A stretch of 29,766 nucleotides of DNA from UBA8437 sp003445035 (GCA_937901285.1 CALCHI010000181.1:1-29766), one strand, 5' to 3'. Positions 1-8,685 are shown, counted from the stretch's first letter. The notes: generated by a model not told the origin, from the letters alone. Numbers and translations: made by a program.

Positions 1-1
1 G

Positions 2-472
2 CTGGGCGAGTTGCGACGAGCCGGGGCGAGCCGTTTCGTACGGATGCCGATCCGCACCCAGTTGCTGGGCGTGACCAGGCCGCTGGACCTGCATGCGGTG
101 ACGGCGACTCCGTTGAACGTGACCTTGAAACCGGGGGGGACGTCCGCGATCACCGTTCGGATCAAGCGGAGCCCGGAATACAGCGAGCAAGTGTTGCTGA
201 ATATGGCCCTGTTGTTCTTCAACAAGACGGTGGGCGAACAGTTGCCTCCGGGGGTCAGTGTCCAGGGCGAGGCCACCCGGAAGCTGACCGGCGACATGCT
301 CGAAACGACGTTTACCCTTGCCGCTACCGCCACCGCCAAGCCTGTCTCACGCTGGCCGATCGCAGTTGTGGCCCGTGTGCCAATCACTTACACGATCATG
401 ACCAGTTACGCGTCGAACCCGGTCTTCTTGACGGTGGCCGGACCGGAGGCCGCGACCTCCGGGGGTCGCTAG
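2..472 (+). CDS. C-terminal part of a secreted PPC-type planctomycete protein (5' end outside window)
   Basis: The reading frame is open to the left edge and ends at TAG 470-472, so only the last ~156 residues are present. The visible part is beta-rich. It has the pattern PGGTSAITVRIKR, then LPPGV, then YASNPVFLTV near the end. The same order (PGG...V.V, LPPGI, SNPIVFEV) occurs near the C-terminus of the full-length PPC-domain protein at 3296-5749, so this is probably a related secreted, non-catalytic beta-sandwich protein. That link comes from comparing the two sequences by eye. No enzymatic motif is visible. A TTG at position 11 could be read as a start, but the frame continues upstream and no signal peptide follows it. 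The palindrome at 476-492 lies just past the stop. Confidence 0.6.
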   Translation: MGELRRAGASRFVRMPIRTQLLGVTRPLDLHAVTATPLNVTLKPGGTSAITVRIKRSPEYSEQVLLNMALLFFNKTVGEQLPPGVSVQGEATRKLTGDMLETTFTLAATATAKPVSRWPIAVVARVPITYTIMTSYASNPVFLTVAGPEAATSGGR

Positions 473-475
473 ATA

Positions 476-492
476 CCGTCAACTGTTGACGG
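476..492. promoter_or_regulatory. Perfect palindrome, operator-like or small hairpin
   Basis: CCGTCAAC and GTTGACGG flank a single central T, giving perfect 8-base arms. The site starts four bases after the stop of the partial gene and lies 45 bases before the GTG start of the caspase-fold gene. As DNA it resembles a dimeric repressor site. As RNA it could fold into 7 base pairs with a CTG loop, but no T-run follows, so an intrinsic terminator is less likely. No regulator is identified. Confidence 0.4.
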
Positions 493-522
493 GTCGCAAT
501 CAGGTTGAGGCTCGCGACTGAC

Positions 523-530
523 AGGGGAGA
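523..530 (+). promoter_or_regulatory. Ribosome binding site deciding the GTG 538 start
   Basis: AGGGGAGA lies 7 bases before GTG 538. It supports this start over an in-frame TTG at 505, and translation from GTG 538 begins directly with a signal peptide. Confidence 0.6.
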
Positions 531-537
531 CCAACAC

Positions 538-1881
538 GTGACCAGGATCGCTCTTTTACTCGCTTTGCTGACGGGCGTCGCTGCGGCCGCTGAACCGGCT
601 GCACAGCCCGCTGATGGCGATCCTCGCCCCTCGGCGGACCCGGTCCTGGAGAAGGTCGGCGGACTGGAGATTCCCGACGTGAGCCAACTGGTTCGTGTGG
701 ATCGCAACAAGCGTCCCAGCCGGGCGGCGATGAAAAATTCGGCCTTCATTCTCAAGACACGTCCTCATCCGGTCACAGGTGATCGGTACGTCGTTCTGAC
801 CGATCATCGGGAACCCGCGTTCCTTTCCAGCCTGCAACGGTTGGCCAAGGCTCGGGATGGGATCATTTTGAGGGTCGATGACCTGGCCGTGCTGGGCCAG
901 GATCCGAAGAAACTCGTCTCGATCCGGCAGAAGCTGCGAGACGCCCGGGTCCGGTTTCTGGCCGTTGCTCCGAGGAAGGAGTCATTCCGCGAGAACATGG
1001 TGCTGGGTCTGTGGGAACTGACTTCAACTCTAGACGCGGACCCTCAGGTCGACGTCTTTCCCGGAATCCTGCTGGCGTCCACCGCCCGGCACCTTGGAGC
1101 CCTGGTGGACCGTTCGCTCCGTCACAAGCCGCTGCCGGTCTCGCAACTGAAGCCGTTGGCCATCAGCCAGGTCCCGCGAGCCGAGGAACTGCGTTCGTTG
1201 CAGAAGGCCGGAGTGCTGAGAAAGTGGTTCGCGAGGACGGGTGTCACAACGCCGATCGTGGCTGTTTACAGTCGTCGGGCCGTGAAGGCGGCGCGGTTCA
1301 CCGGAAAGAACATCTGGAACCTGCAGGCGACAGACCAGCAGCCGTTCCTGAAGTCATTTCCCCCGGCGGCAGACGCGGCGTTTCGGTCGGCGTCGCTGGT
1401 GGTGATGCACGGGCACGGCGTCCCGGGGATGGCGTGTGGTGTCGATGTTGATGGGCTGCCGGACGACCTGTCCGGCAAGTTCATTCTCAGCGGGTCGTGC
1501 TTTGCCGCATCTCCTGACCGTTCGGACTTTCCCAGAATTCGTCGGATCCCGGGGGGCTACGAGGTCAAGAAGAGGGACGCGTTTGCATTGCGGGCAATTG
1601 ACAACGGATCAATGGCGTTCTTCGGTCACATGCGGCTGGGCATGGGATTCCCCCACCTGTTTCCCGTGTTGGAAGCCTGGTCGCAAGGCAAGACCGTGGG
1701 TGAGTCGTACCAGCAGTTGATCAACGGGCTGATCGCCGCGAGGGGCTTCCGGTCCGGTCGCTTTGTGGTTCCAGCTGATCGTGCTGCCGGTCGCCGTGTG
1801 CCCCAGAACCTGCTGTTGTACGTTGTGTTCGGCGACCCGGCGGTTCAGCCGTTCCAGGCGGTGGTCACCCCGTCCGGGTAG
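538..1881 (+). CDS. Secreted caspase-fold protein resembling peptidase family C25 (gingipain-like)
   Basis: The 447-residue product begins with a Sec signal peptide (MTRIALLLALLTGVAAAAEP). The C-terminal half has the layout of clan CD cysteine peptidases. The motif MHGHG (residues 290-294) could supply the catalytic His, LSGSCFA the Cys at 321, and GSMAFFGH follows. FGDPAVQPF (G432-D433-P434) near the end resembles the GDP motif found in C25 proteins. The residues between, with a 'GKTVGESYQQLING' stretch, also match C25-type organisation. The N-terminal ~200 residues have no recognised domain and could be a prodomain or binding domain. The likely role is an exported or periplasmic peptidase, or a pseudoenzyme of that fold; substrate unknown. 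The family call is from motif order only. Confidence 0.65.
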   Translation: MTRIALLLALLTGVAAAAEPAAQPADGDPRPSADPVLEKVGGLEIPDVSQLVRVDRNKRPSRAAMKNSAFILKTRPHPVTGDRYVVLTDHREPAFLSSLQRLAKARDGIILRVDDLAVLGQDPKKLVSIRQKLRDARVRFLAVAPRKESFRENMVLGLWELTSTLDADPQVDVFPGILLASTARHLGALVDRSLRHKPLPVSQLKPLAISQVPRAEELRSLQKAGVLRKWFARTGVTTPIVAVYSRRAVKAARFTGKNIWNLQATDQQPFLKSFPPAADAAFRSASLVVMHGHGVPGMACGVDVDGLPDDLSGKFILSGSCFAASPDRSDFPRIRRIPGGYEVKKRDAFALRAIDNGSMAFFGHMRLGMGFPHLFPVLEAWSQGKTVGESYQQLINGLIAARGFRSGRFVVPADRAAGRRVPQNLLLYVVFGDPAVQPFQAVVTPSG

Positions 1882-1934
1882 GTCTGGCGGCGCCCGGAAC
1901 CTGAAGCTCTGGGCTGGCCGGTTGGGACTATGGA

Positions 1935-3290
1935 TCAGAAGATCTGCAGCAATGGCCGCTGCTGCATGACGTGGTGCGGCCGCCCCTGGACGTCGTGGAC
2001 AACGGTTTCTTCGGTGCAGCCCAGGGCGTGGTAGATCGTGGCGACGAACCGCGAGACATGGACCGGATCGTCATGGGGATAGGCGGCCTGTGGATCACTG
2101 CTGCCGAAGTGTCGTCCCCCTCGGACACCACCGCCGGCCAGGACGCTCGTGTAGACCCACGGCCAATGGTCGCGGCCGGCTGTCTTGTTGCCGTTCAAGG
2201 CCGGCGTGCGTCCGAATTCTCCGGACCACACCACCAGGGTGTCTTCGAGCAGCCCGCGTTGATCGAGATCCTGCAGGAGGGCGGCGTAGGCACGGTCCAT
2301 CGGTGGGAGCAGCGTGTTTTTCATGTCCGGAAAATGTCCGCCGTGCGTGTCGAAGTGGGTTTCGTGACCAGGCCAGTTGACCTGGACCACCTTCACCCCG
2401 GCCTCGACCAGTCGACGTGCCACCAGGCAGCTGCGGGCGAACTTGTGGTCACCATACAGTTGGCGAGTCTCGGGTGTTTCGTCCTTGATGGAAAACGCCT
2501 GCCAGGCACCACCGGCGTGCAATATCTCCATCGCTCGTTCCCGCTGGCGTTTCCACTGCAATGGTGTTGTCAGATCTTCCCGACCACGTTCGAGGCTGGT
2601 CAACAGTGAGGTGCGGCGGTCGAGTCGTGAAACGGGGATGGCGTCGGGCAAGCGAAATGTACGAGGCAACGACCCGGGAAGGTCGGTCTTGGCCACGTGG
2701 AAGACCCGCAGCGGGTTGAAGCGTTGTCCGAGGAATCCGGCGTCCTGGCCGGCGAACCGTCCGACGTTGCCCTGTTGAATCCAGAAGGGCAGGTGCACCG
2801 AGGCGGGCAGTCCCGCCCGAAACCCGATCAACTGCTGAAAGACCGCTCCGATGCAGGGGGCATCGCGGGAGTCGAGGTAGTATTCGGGTTGCGGTGTTCG
2901 AGGCTGGTGTGGACGGCCGGTCAGGTTGTAGTGGGTTCCTCCGCCGTGGAAGGTCTGGTCGTGGTGCATCGACCGGATGATGGACAAGTGGTGTGTCAGC
3001 GAGGCCGTTTTCGGCATGAATTCGCAGACGTCGATTCCCGGTACACGGCTGGCGATCGGGTCGAATTCTCCGCGTGCCGCCCCTGTCGCCTTGGGTTTCA
3101 TATCGAAGGTCTCCTGCTGCGCAGGACCTCCGGTGATGTGCAGAAAAATGCAGGCCCGTGCGGTGGCTTTCGGTTGCAGGGTCGCACCGTTGGCGTCATT
3201 GGCGAGGAATGCCAGGGGGGCCAGTCCCGCGCCCGTCCGGATCGCCTGTCTTCGGCTCAGGCCGCCGGATGTCTGTTGCTGCCGCGGCAT
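1935..3290 (-). CDS. DUF1501 protein with Tat leader (first of three)
   Basis: A 451-residue member of the DUF1501 family, which is abundant in planctomycetes and related in fold to sulfatases and alkaline phosphatases. The twin-arginine leader LSRRQAIRTGAGLAPLAFLA is at residues 11-30. Family motifs visible are GGPAQQETFDMKP (54-66), FDTHGG (313-318), GEFGRTP (357-363) and GRDHWP (372-377). The biochemical activity of the family is not established. The protein should be exported folded, and a hydrolase role is only inferred from the fold. The start ATG lies five bases after the stop of the upstream PPC gene, so the two are almost certainly co-transcribed. In planctomycetes DUF1501 genes often sit beside secreted PPC or DUF1549/DUF1553 proteins. 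Confidence 0.92.
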   Translation of the reverse strand: MPRQQQTSGGLSRRQAIRTGAGLAPLAFLANDANGATLQPKATARACIFLHITGGPAQQETFDMKPKATGAARGEFDPIASRVPGIDVCEFMPKTASLTHHLSIIRSMHHDQTFHGGGTHYNLTGRPHQPRTPQPEYYLDSRDAPCIGAVFQQLIGFRAGLPASVHLPFWIQQGNVGRFAGQDAGFLGQRFNPLRVFHVAKTDLPGSLPRTFRLPDAIPVSRLDRRTSLLTSLERGREDLTTPLQWKRQRERAMEILHAGGAWQAFSIKDETPETRQLYGDHKFARSCLVARRLVEAGVKVVQVNWPGHETHFDTHGGHFPDMKNTLLPPMDRAYAALLQDLDQRGLLEDTLVVWSGEFGRTPALNGNKTAGRDHWPWVYTSVLAGGGVRGGRHFGSSDPQAAYPHDDPVHVSRFVATIYHALGCTEETVVHDVQGRPHHVMQQRPLLQIF

Positions 3291-3295
3291 GGGAC

Positions 3296-5749
3296 CTACT
3301 CGACGATCTGCAGGTTCAGGAAATGGCTTCCGTGGTAGAGGGCGTCGTCCTCGAGCACTCCGACAGCGTAGACCCTGAGAAAGGCTCTTTGCCCCAGCGG
3401 GGCGTCATCGCTGGCGACCACCTGGATGGCTCCGCTGTCGGTTTGTCCCACAAAGGTCACACCACGACCCCGCAGCCCTCCGACCTTGGTGACCGTACCG
3501 GGCGCGGCCAGTTCCGAGTGAATCTTGTTGATGAACCCGTTGAGCCGCCGGACCCTGTACTTGACCTGGGCGATCTGTCCTCGCTTGATAGTCCGCGGAT
3601 TGTACGGGTCGAGTGTCACGTGGAACATCGGTTCGTGGACTTCGAAAACGATCGGGTTGCTGAAGACCGTCACGGACTGGGTCTTTTTGCCATCGGCGGT
3701 CGGCACCGTGGTGGTCGCCTGGACCCCCAGCGTGTAGCGGCCGGTTTTGAGTCCGGGTGGCAGGTAGAAGCTGATGTAGTCCTTGTCCTTGGCCGCGGGA
3801 ATGGTGGCGGTACGGTTGGCGATGCCCGGAGGCAGGCCCACGCCGATCAGCTGAACGTCGGCCCGATGGTTGGGATCCTTGCGTTCGACCTCGATGGCGA
3901 CATCCAGCACGCCGCCAGGGGCGTGACGGACCTTCAGTTCTCCATAGAGTTGGTGGACCCGTGTCTCGTGGCCGTCGGCGGTGACTCGCAGCGGAGAATC
4001 GCCGCCGATTCCCAGCGCCAGTTCGTGTGTCAGCCGGCTCCATCCATTTGGACGTCCCCCGCGGACCACGGTCCCGCCACGGACGTCACGTCGTGACGAA
4101 GGTGCCGCGGTGACCGGGTTCGACCACAGCGTGAAGCGGCCGTTGCCTCGTGAAGCGCCGTGATCGGCACTCAGCACCAACTGGCCTCTGGAGACATCCG
4201 GGCCCAGAAAGATGTCGGGGCACGAGATGCCGTCGGGAAGATTGCCGGCCGAAATGCGGATGCCGCCCCGGGCTCCGCGGCGTCGAAACGCCACGACATC
4301 CAGGACCATCCGTCCCCCGGGGGCCACGTTGATGGCTCGCGGGCTGGTGCCGGCCGGGATCACGGCCACGTCGGTGGCCGGGACCTCCCGCCGCAATGAC
4401 AGCCGGTACCCTCGTCGCGGGTCGGGATGAATGCCGGCGGAGCGGTTGTAGACGACGACGGTGTAGCGGCCGTCGGCCGGGGCCAGGAAGCGACCGGCCG
4501 GGTCGGCGTGTCGGGTGGGCAACCCCAGGCCACCGATGTTTCGGGGATCGCGTCGACAGCGCAGCAGCTCGGTCTGGCCGTCGGCGGCCAGCACCGAGGC
4601 GGCCAGGTGAACCGGCGATCCCATTCGTTCACCAATCAATTCGACGTAGATCACTTCGCCTCGTCGAGCCATGAAGCTGTACCAGTCCTTCTCGTCGGCC
4701 TCGACCAGCAGGCCACCGGCCTCGCAGGGGATCTCGATCTGCTGGGCGGTTTCTGGTGTGTGGTTGTTGTCGATGCTGCTGACCACCGCCACGTCGGTGA
4801 TCCCGATCAGGACTGGTGCGTGGGCGCCGGGCAATTGCCAAGTCATCGCGTCCAGTGGAGCCTGTGACGGGGCCAGTCGGACGGGCAATGGCCATCTCGA
4901 GGCGGCCTTTTGGGCGGGGATCTCGATCTCGACCCTGTCCAGTGCCGGCGCCGGTGCGTTGGTGCGGTGGGCCAGATTCCAACCCAGCAGGGTGACACGA
5001 GTCGTGTGGCCCCGGCGGATGACGCCGGGCACGGCCAAGGCGACGCGTGGACCGGTGTCGATGTCGAGACGGTAATGGTGGTTGGCGCCGCCGGTGTAGG
5101 TCAGGTCGTGAAGCCGGACGACATAGTCACCATCGGCGGGGACCCGGAAGTCGATCAGTGGGTCGATGCCGTAATACCCGCGACTGACCTTCAACAGGTG
5201 GCCGTCGACATCGAAGAGTTGAAGCACCGGGTGCAGGTCCGAATCGATTCGTTCCGCCCAGCACTCGATAACGACCCGTTGTCCCTTGCCCGCCGTGAAG
5301 CGATGGCAATCCTGGTCTCCGGCCTCGAGAAGTCGTCCGTTGATGATCACATCGAGCGGGACCGGCTTAGCGGCATCGGGCGTGTTGTTTGGTTCGGCCT
5401 CGGTGACTTCGGGGCGGTTGCCGATCTGGAATGTCCTCGGAGAACTGATTCCGGATTGTCCGGCCAGGCGGATCTCGTAGAGTCCCGGTGGTGTTGTCTT
5501 GGGGACGGTGATGCGAAACCGCTTCGACTTGGCGTCTCCAATGGACTCGGCCCGCAGTCCGGGAGCCGTTGATCTCAACTGGGTCAGCTTTTCGAGGCCG
5601 CTTCCGGTCAATGTCATTTCGACCGTCGACCCGGGGCGTGCCCCCGCGGGCCAGGCCGTGGTGATGACCGGATTGGGTGCTGCGGCGGATAGCGGCGAAG
5701 TGGCCAGCAGGGCGGCAGTGACCGTGGAGACCAGGAGTGTGCGGCGCAT
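3296..5749 (-). CDS. Secreted protein with two pre-peptidase C-terminal (PPC) domains
   Basis: The 817-residue product has a Sec signal peptide (MRRTLLVSTVTAALLATSPLSAAA, cleavage near residue 23). An Ig/TIG-like segment follows at about 28-110. A first PPC domain spans about 113-236, starting with TEAEPNNTPDAAK and including RVPADGDYVVRL. A second spans about 330-455, with NNHTPETAQ, DWYSFMARRGE and APADGRYTVVVYN. The rest is beta-rich with no catalytic motif. PPC domains are usually non-catalytic binding or secretion-associated modules. The gene is first in a two-gene operon with DUF1501, separated by five bases. A cell-surface or periplasmic partner of the DUF1501 protein is plausible but inferred. 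Its C-terminal pattern resembles the partial protein at 2-472. Confidence 0.88.
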   Translation of the reverse strand: MRRTLLVSTVTAALLATSPLSAAAPNPVITTAWPAGARPGSTVEMTLTGSGLEKLTQLRSTAPGLRAESIGDAKSKRFRITVPKTTPPGLYEIRLAGQSGISSPRTFQIGNRPEVTEAEPNNTPDAAKPVPLDVIINGRLLEAGDQDCHRFTAGKGQRVVIECWAERIDSDLHPVLQLFDVDGHLLKVSRGYYGIDPLIDFRVPADGDYVVRLHDLTYTGGANHHYRLDIDTGPRVALAVPGVIRRGHTTRVTLLGWNLAHRTNAPAPALDRVEIEIPAQKAASRWPLPVRLAPSQAPLDAMTWQLPGAHAPVLIGITDVAVVSSIDNNHTPETAQQIEIPCEAGGLLVEADEKDWYSFMARRGEVIYVELIGERMGSPVHLAASVLAADGQTELLRCRRDPRNIGGLGLPTRHADPAGRFLAPADGRYTVVVYNRSAGIHPDPRRGYRLSLRREVPATDVAVIPAGTSPRAINVAPGGRMVLDVVAFRRRGARGGIRISAGNLPDGISCPDIFLGPDVSRGQLVLSADHGASRGNGRFTLWSNPVTAAPSSRRDVRGGTVVRGGRPNGWSRLTHELALGIGGDSPLRVTADGHETRVHQLYGELKVRHAPGGVLDVAIEVERKDPNHRADVQLIGVGLPPGIANRTATIPAAKDKDYISFYLPPGLKTGRYTLGVQATTTVPTADGKKTQSVTVFSNPIVFEVHEPMFHVTLDPYNPRTIKRGQIAQVKYRVRRLNGFINKIHSELAAPGTVTKVGGLRGRGVTFVGQTDSGAIQVVASDDAPLGQRAFLRVYAVGVLEDDALYHGSHFLNLQIVE

Positions 5750-5838
5750 GGCATTCGGGGTCCGACAGGAGCTTCGCCCCAGTGTAACGCGTCCGGGTCG
5801 GCCGACTCAATTGCGGTTGTCCTCAGATGGAATGCCGT

Positions 5839-5868
5839 TGCCGATCAGGCGGGCTTGCCGATACGATG
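5839..5868 (+). promoter_or_regulatory. Weak sigma70-like promoter candidate before a DUF1501 gene
   Basis: TTGCCG (5839-5844) and TACGAT (5863-5868) are separated by 18 bases, each matching four of six consensus positions. The site is in the 146-base gap between the divergent PPC and DUF1501 genes and would start transcription about 20 bases before ATG 5896. Chance occurrence is quite possible. Confidence 0.25.
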
Positions 5869-5895
5869 CGTAGACCTTCTGTGGGACGTTTGACC

Positions 5896-7353
5896 ATGCT
5901 CCAGATCCTGGGAAGACCGCAACGCCTCTGCAACGGCATCAGCCGTCGTCAGATGCTGCAGGTGGGTGGAGCAGGGCTGCTGGGCGTGGGAGCCACGTCG
6001 GTGGCGGCGGCCGAGATCGCCGGTGCCGTGCGGTCGGCACCGCGGGCCAAGTCCGTGATGTTTCTGTACCTGTTCGGCGGGCCCAGCCAACTCGAGACAT
6101 TCGACATGAAGCCCGACGCGCCGAGTACGGTGCAGGGGCCGTTTTCTGCGATCGCGGCGCGGACGCCGGGTATGAGAATCTGCGAGCACCTTCCGCGGCT
6201 CGCGGCCTGTTCGGATCGTTACGCTGTCATTCGTACACTCAACCACACGCAAAACGATCACAACGCGGCCCATATCATCCAGACCGGGTGGCCGATGCCT
6301 CCGGCCGAACGCGGGCCGGCCAACGTTAACGCGGCAGCCAACGACTGGCCCTCGATGGGTTCGGTCGTCTCTTATCTTGATCGTCGCCGGGCAAGTGGCT
6401 CGACGGTGCCCAGTTACATCTACCTGCCCAATCGTCACGGCGAAATCCAGTTGGGCGGGCGATACAACCGCCTTGGCCAGTACGCTGGCTGGCTGGGTCC
6501 CGAATACAACGCCCTGGCGACTCGCATCCGCAAGCGGGCGCATCTGGACAATCCCTACTTCCGTGACTGCACCGAGAAGGAACTGCAATTCCAGTTTCGC
6601 GGACTGTCTTTAAGCGACGGGGTGACCCTGGACCGACTTGACCGGCGTCGCAGTTTGCTGGAGCAGTTCGAGGACCAGCAGCGGAATCTTGACGGAGCTT
6701 CCGGGACGGCCAGCTACGGTCGGCACCGACGCTCGGCACTGGGAATGGTCAGTTCGGAGAAGCTTCGTGAGGCACTGGAGATCCGACGCGAGCCGGCCGC
6801 TCTCCGCGACCGGTACGGACGGCACCTGTTTGGACAGTCGCTGATGGTCGGTCGCCGGATGGTCGAGGCGGGGTCCCGTTTTGTAACGGTCGTCTGGGAC
6901 ATGCCCGATGGGGCACCGTCCGGATGGGATTCCCATGAAGGCATGACGGTCAGCCTGCGGGATCACCTGTTGCCCGGTCTGGACCAGTCGGTTTCGGCCT
7001 TGCTCGAAGACATGCACGATCGCGGCATCCTCGATGAGACGCTGGTGGTCTGCGTGGGGGAAATGGGGCGGACACCGAAATTTGAGAACCGCGGCAGTGC
7101 CGACGGGCGGGATCACTGGGGTTACTGTTTCCCGGCGTTGTTGGCCGGAGCCGGAGTCACCGGTGGAGTTCTGTACGGGCAATCGGACCGCATCGCCGGT
7201 CACCCGCTCGATCATCCCGTCAGTCCGGCAGATCTTTCGGCGACGATCTTCGATTCGCTGGGGATCGATCCGCATGCGACCATCCAGGACAAGGAAGGCC
7301 GGCCGGTGCCTCTGGTTGACAGGGGACAGGTCGTTCGAGGCCTGTATGCCTAG
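5896..7353 (+). CDS. DUF1501 protein with Tat leader (second of three)
   Basis: The chosen start ATG 5896 gives a 485-residue protein beginning MLQILGRPQRLCNGISRRQM, a typical opening for this planctomycete family. The twin-arginine leader is ISRRQMLQVGGAGLLGVG (15-32). An upstream in-frame ATG at 5827 would put unrelated residues before the leader and is unlikely. Family motifs are GGPSQLETFDMKP (61-73), SGWDSHEG, GEMGRTP (388-394) and GRDHWGY. The fold relates to sulfatases and alkaline phosphatases; the reaction is unknown. The gene diverges from the PPC/DUF1501 operon, and its stop overlaps the start of a short possible exported peptide. Confidence 0.92.
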   Translation: MLQILGRPQRLCNGISRRQMLQVGGAGLLGVGATSVAAAEIAGAVRSAPRAKSVMFLYLFGGPSQLETFDMKPDAPSTVQGPFSAIAARTPGMRICEHLPRLAACSDRYAVIRTLNHTQNDHNAAHIIQTGWPMPPAERGPANVNAAANDWPSMGSVVSYLDRRRASGSTVPSYIYLPNRHGEIQLGGRYNRLGQYAGWLGPEYNALATRIRKRAHLDNPYFRDCTEKELQFQFRGLSLSDGVTLDRLDRRRSLLEQFEDQQRNLDGASGTASYGRHRRSALGMVSSEKLREALEIRREPAALRDRYGRHLFGQSLMVGRRMVEAGSRFVTVVWDMPDGAPSGWDSHEGMTVSLRDHLLPGLDQSVSALLEDMHDRGILDETLVVCVGEMGRTPKFENRGSADGRDHWGYCFPALLAGAGVTGGVLYGQSDRIAGHPLDHPVSPADLSATIFDSLGIDPHATIQDKEGRPVPLVDRGQVVRGLYA

Positions 7354-7516
7354 TCGGTGTCGGTGGTTGACGGCCGTGTGTGCTACGGCCGTGCTGCTGG
7401 CCGGATGGTCTCGATCACGGTCCGAGCCGAAACCGGGTCGGGCGATCGGGCACCTGGTTGATGCTCGTGACCGTCGCCGGTTTCGCACATCGCTGGCGAT
7501 CCACAAGTTCCGCTAG
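7346..7516 (+). CDS. Possible short exported peptide (56 residues)
   Basis: ATG 7346 overlaps the last eight bases of the DUF1501 gene in another frame, and TAG 7514-7516 shares CTAG with the convergent isomerase stop. The predicted peptide opens with a basic region (MPSRCRW) and a hydrophobic stretch (LTAVCATAVLLAG), resembling a Sec signal peptide, then a basic tail. No family is recognised. In the other DUF1501 pair (22210-24449) a secreted propeller gene overlaps the DUF1501 stop in the same way, so this could be a remnant of such a partner or a genuine small gene. It may also be chance. Confidence 0.35.
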   Translation: MPSRCRWLTAVCATAVLLAGWSRSRSEPKPGRAIGHLVDARDRRRFRTSLAIHKFR

Positions 7517-8442
7517 GCGGCCGCGGGCGAGGCGTTGCGGAGGTGTTTGAGGCTGAGTCGCAGGGCCTCGATTCGTCTCTCATCGGAGGCCTCGAACTCG
7601 CGGTCTTCCACCTCGACGCACACCGCGCCGCGGTAACCGGTGTCGGCCAGGGCGGCCAGGAACGCGGTCCAGTCGATCGAGCCGCGTCCCGGCAGCACCG
7701 GCGTATGGTATTCCAACGGGGTGGCCAGGATGCCGACGTCGTCAAGCCGGTCGCGGTCGATGACGACATCCTTGGCGTGGACATGGATCAGTCGTTCGGC
7801 GAACTCGGCCAACGGGCCCAGCGGGTCCATCTGTTGCCAGACCATGTGCGAGGGGTCGTAGTTGAGTCCGAGAGCCGCAGAGGGGAGGTCGGTGAAGAGT
7901 CGTCGCCAGACGGCGGGGCTGACCGCCAGATTATGACCCCCGGGCCATTCGTCGGTGGTGAACAGCATCGGGCAGTTCTCGATCCCGATCCGCACCCCGT
8001 GTGATTCGGCCCACTCGACCAATGGTCCCCAGGTGTCCAGGCAGCGGCTCCAGTTGTCGTCGATTGAGCGGGTCGGGTCGCGGCCGATGAACGAATTCAT
8101 GACACCGATGTCCAGTGACGCACATCCGGTGATCACCCTGCGGATGTGTTCGATCGACATGGAGGCCACGGCCGGGTCGGGCGAGAGCGGATTGGGATAG
8201 AAGCCCAGTCCGCTGACGGTGACTCCCGAGTCGGAGAGTCGTCGTTGTAGGTCACTCGGGGTGTCGATGGCATCGACATCGATGTGGGTGACACCGGCAT
8301 AGCGGCGGTCGGCGTCGCCGGGAGGCCAGCACATCAATTCGACGCAGTCATACCCCAGTTCGGCGGCTGTCCGGAGAACGGTCTCGAGCGTTGCTTCCGG
8401 CAGGATGGCGCTGACAAAACCCAGGGGGAAGATCGATGTCAT
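7513..8442 (-). CDS. Sugar phosphate isomerase/epimerase-type TIM barrel (xylose isomerase-like)
   Basis: A 309-residue protein of the xylose isomerase-like TIM-barrel superfamily (AP endonuclease family 2 group). Candidate divalent-metal ligands are in the expected order: E155 in IGIENC, D196 and H199 in NYDPSH, H222 in HVHAKD, and E277 in CVEVED. There is no signal peptide, so it should be cytoplasmic. Family members isomerise or epimerise sugars and inositol derivatives; the substrate cannot be told from sequence. The next gene, transcribed divergently, encodes an exported protein resembling a glycosidase, which fits a carbohydrate role but does not prove one. Confidence 0.88.
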   Translation of the reverse strand: MTSIFPLGFVSAILPEATLETVLRTAAELGYDCVELMCWPPGDADRRYAGVTHIDVDAIDTPSDLQRRLSDSGVTVSGLGFYPNPLSPDPAVASMSIEHIRRVITGCASLDIGVMNSFIGRDPTRSIDDNWSRCLDTWGPLVEWAESHGVRIGIENCPMLFTTDEWPGGHNLAVSPAVWRRLFTDLPSAALGLNYDPSHMVWQQMDPLGPLAEFAERLIHVHAKDVVIDRDRLDDVGILATPLEYHTPVLPGRGSIDWTAFLAALADTGYRGAVCVEVEDREFEASDERRIEALRLSLKHLRNASPAAA

Positions 8443-8685
8443 GTTGAGGAGCCAAGTTTGCTTTACGCCGGCCAGTGCGGTCAGATGAACTGGAAACGGG
8501 GCGTGTGCCTTGCTGCGAGAGGGCGGGGCGGAGGGGTCGACCGCAGGAGTCGTCGTTCTGCTCGAAAAATGCCAGTGGTTCGTTGATGATCAAGGTATCG
8601 AGAAGATCGAGAACCTCAAGCGGAGAAGGCAGCGGCCGGGTCAACGCCAGCGGTGGAAACAACCGGGAAAAACAGGAGAACGAAG
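8443..8685. other. Divergent intergenic region, 243 bases
   Basis: This gap separates the divergent isomerase and Tat-exported propeller genes, so it should hold promoters for both. I find no convincing -35/-10 pair, RNA gene or strong palindrome. A 73-residue open frame at 8475-8696 runs through it but has no family resemblance and overlaps the propeller gene start. Confidence 0.4.
8674..8680 (+). promoter_or_regulatory. Ribosome binding site deciding the ATG 8686 start
   Basis: AGGAGAA ends five bases before ATG 8686. This is a strong site and it selects ATG 8686 over the in-frame ATG-less upstream extension to 8653. Confidence 0.65.

Noticed and set aside
5827..5895. Upstream in-frame ATG for the second DUF1501 gene
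   Set aside because: It would add unrelated residues before a twin-arginine leader that already starts normally at ATG 5896.
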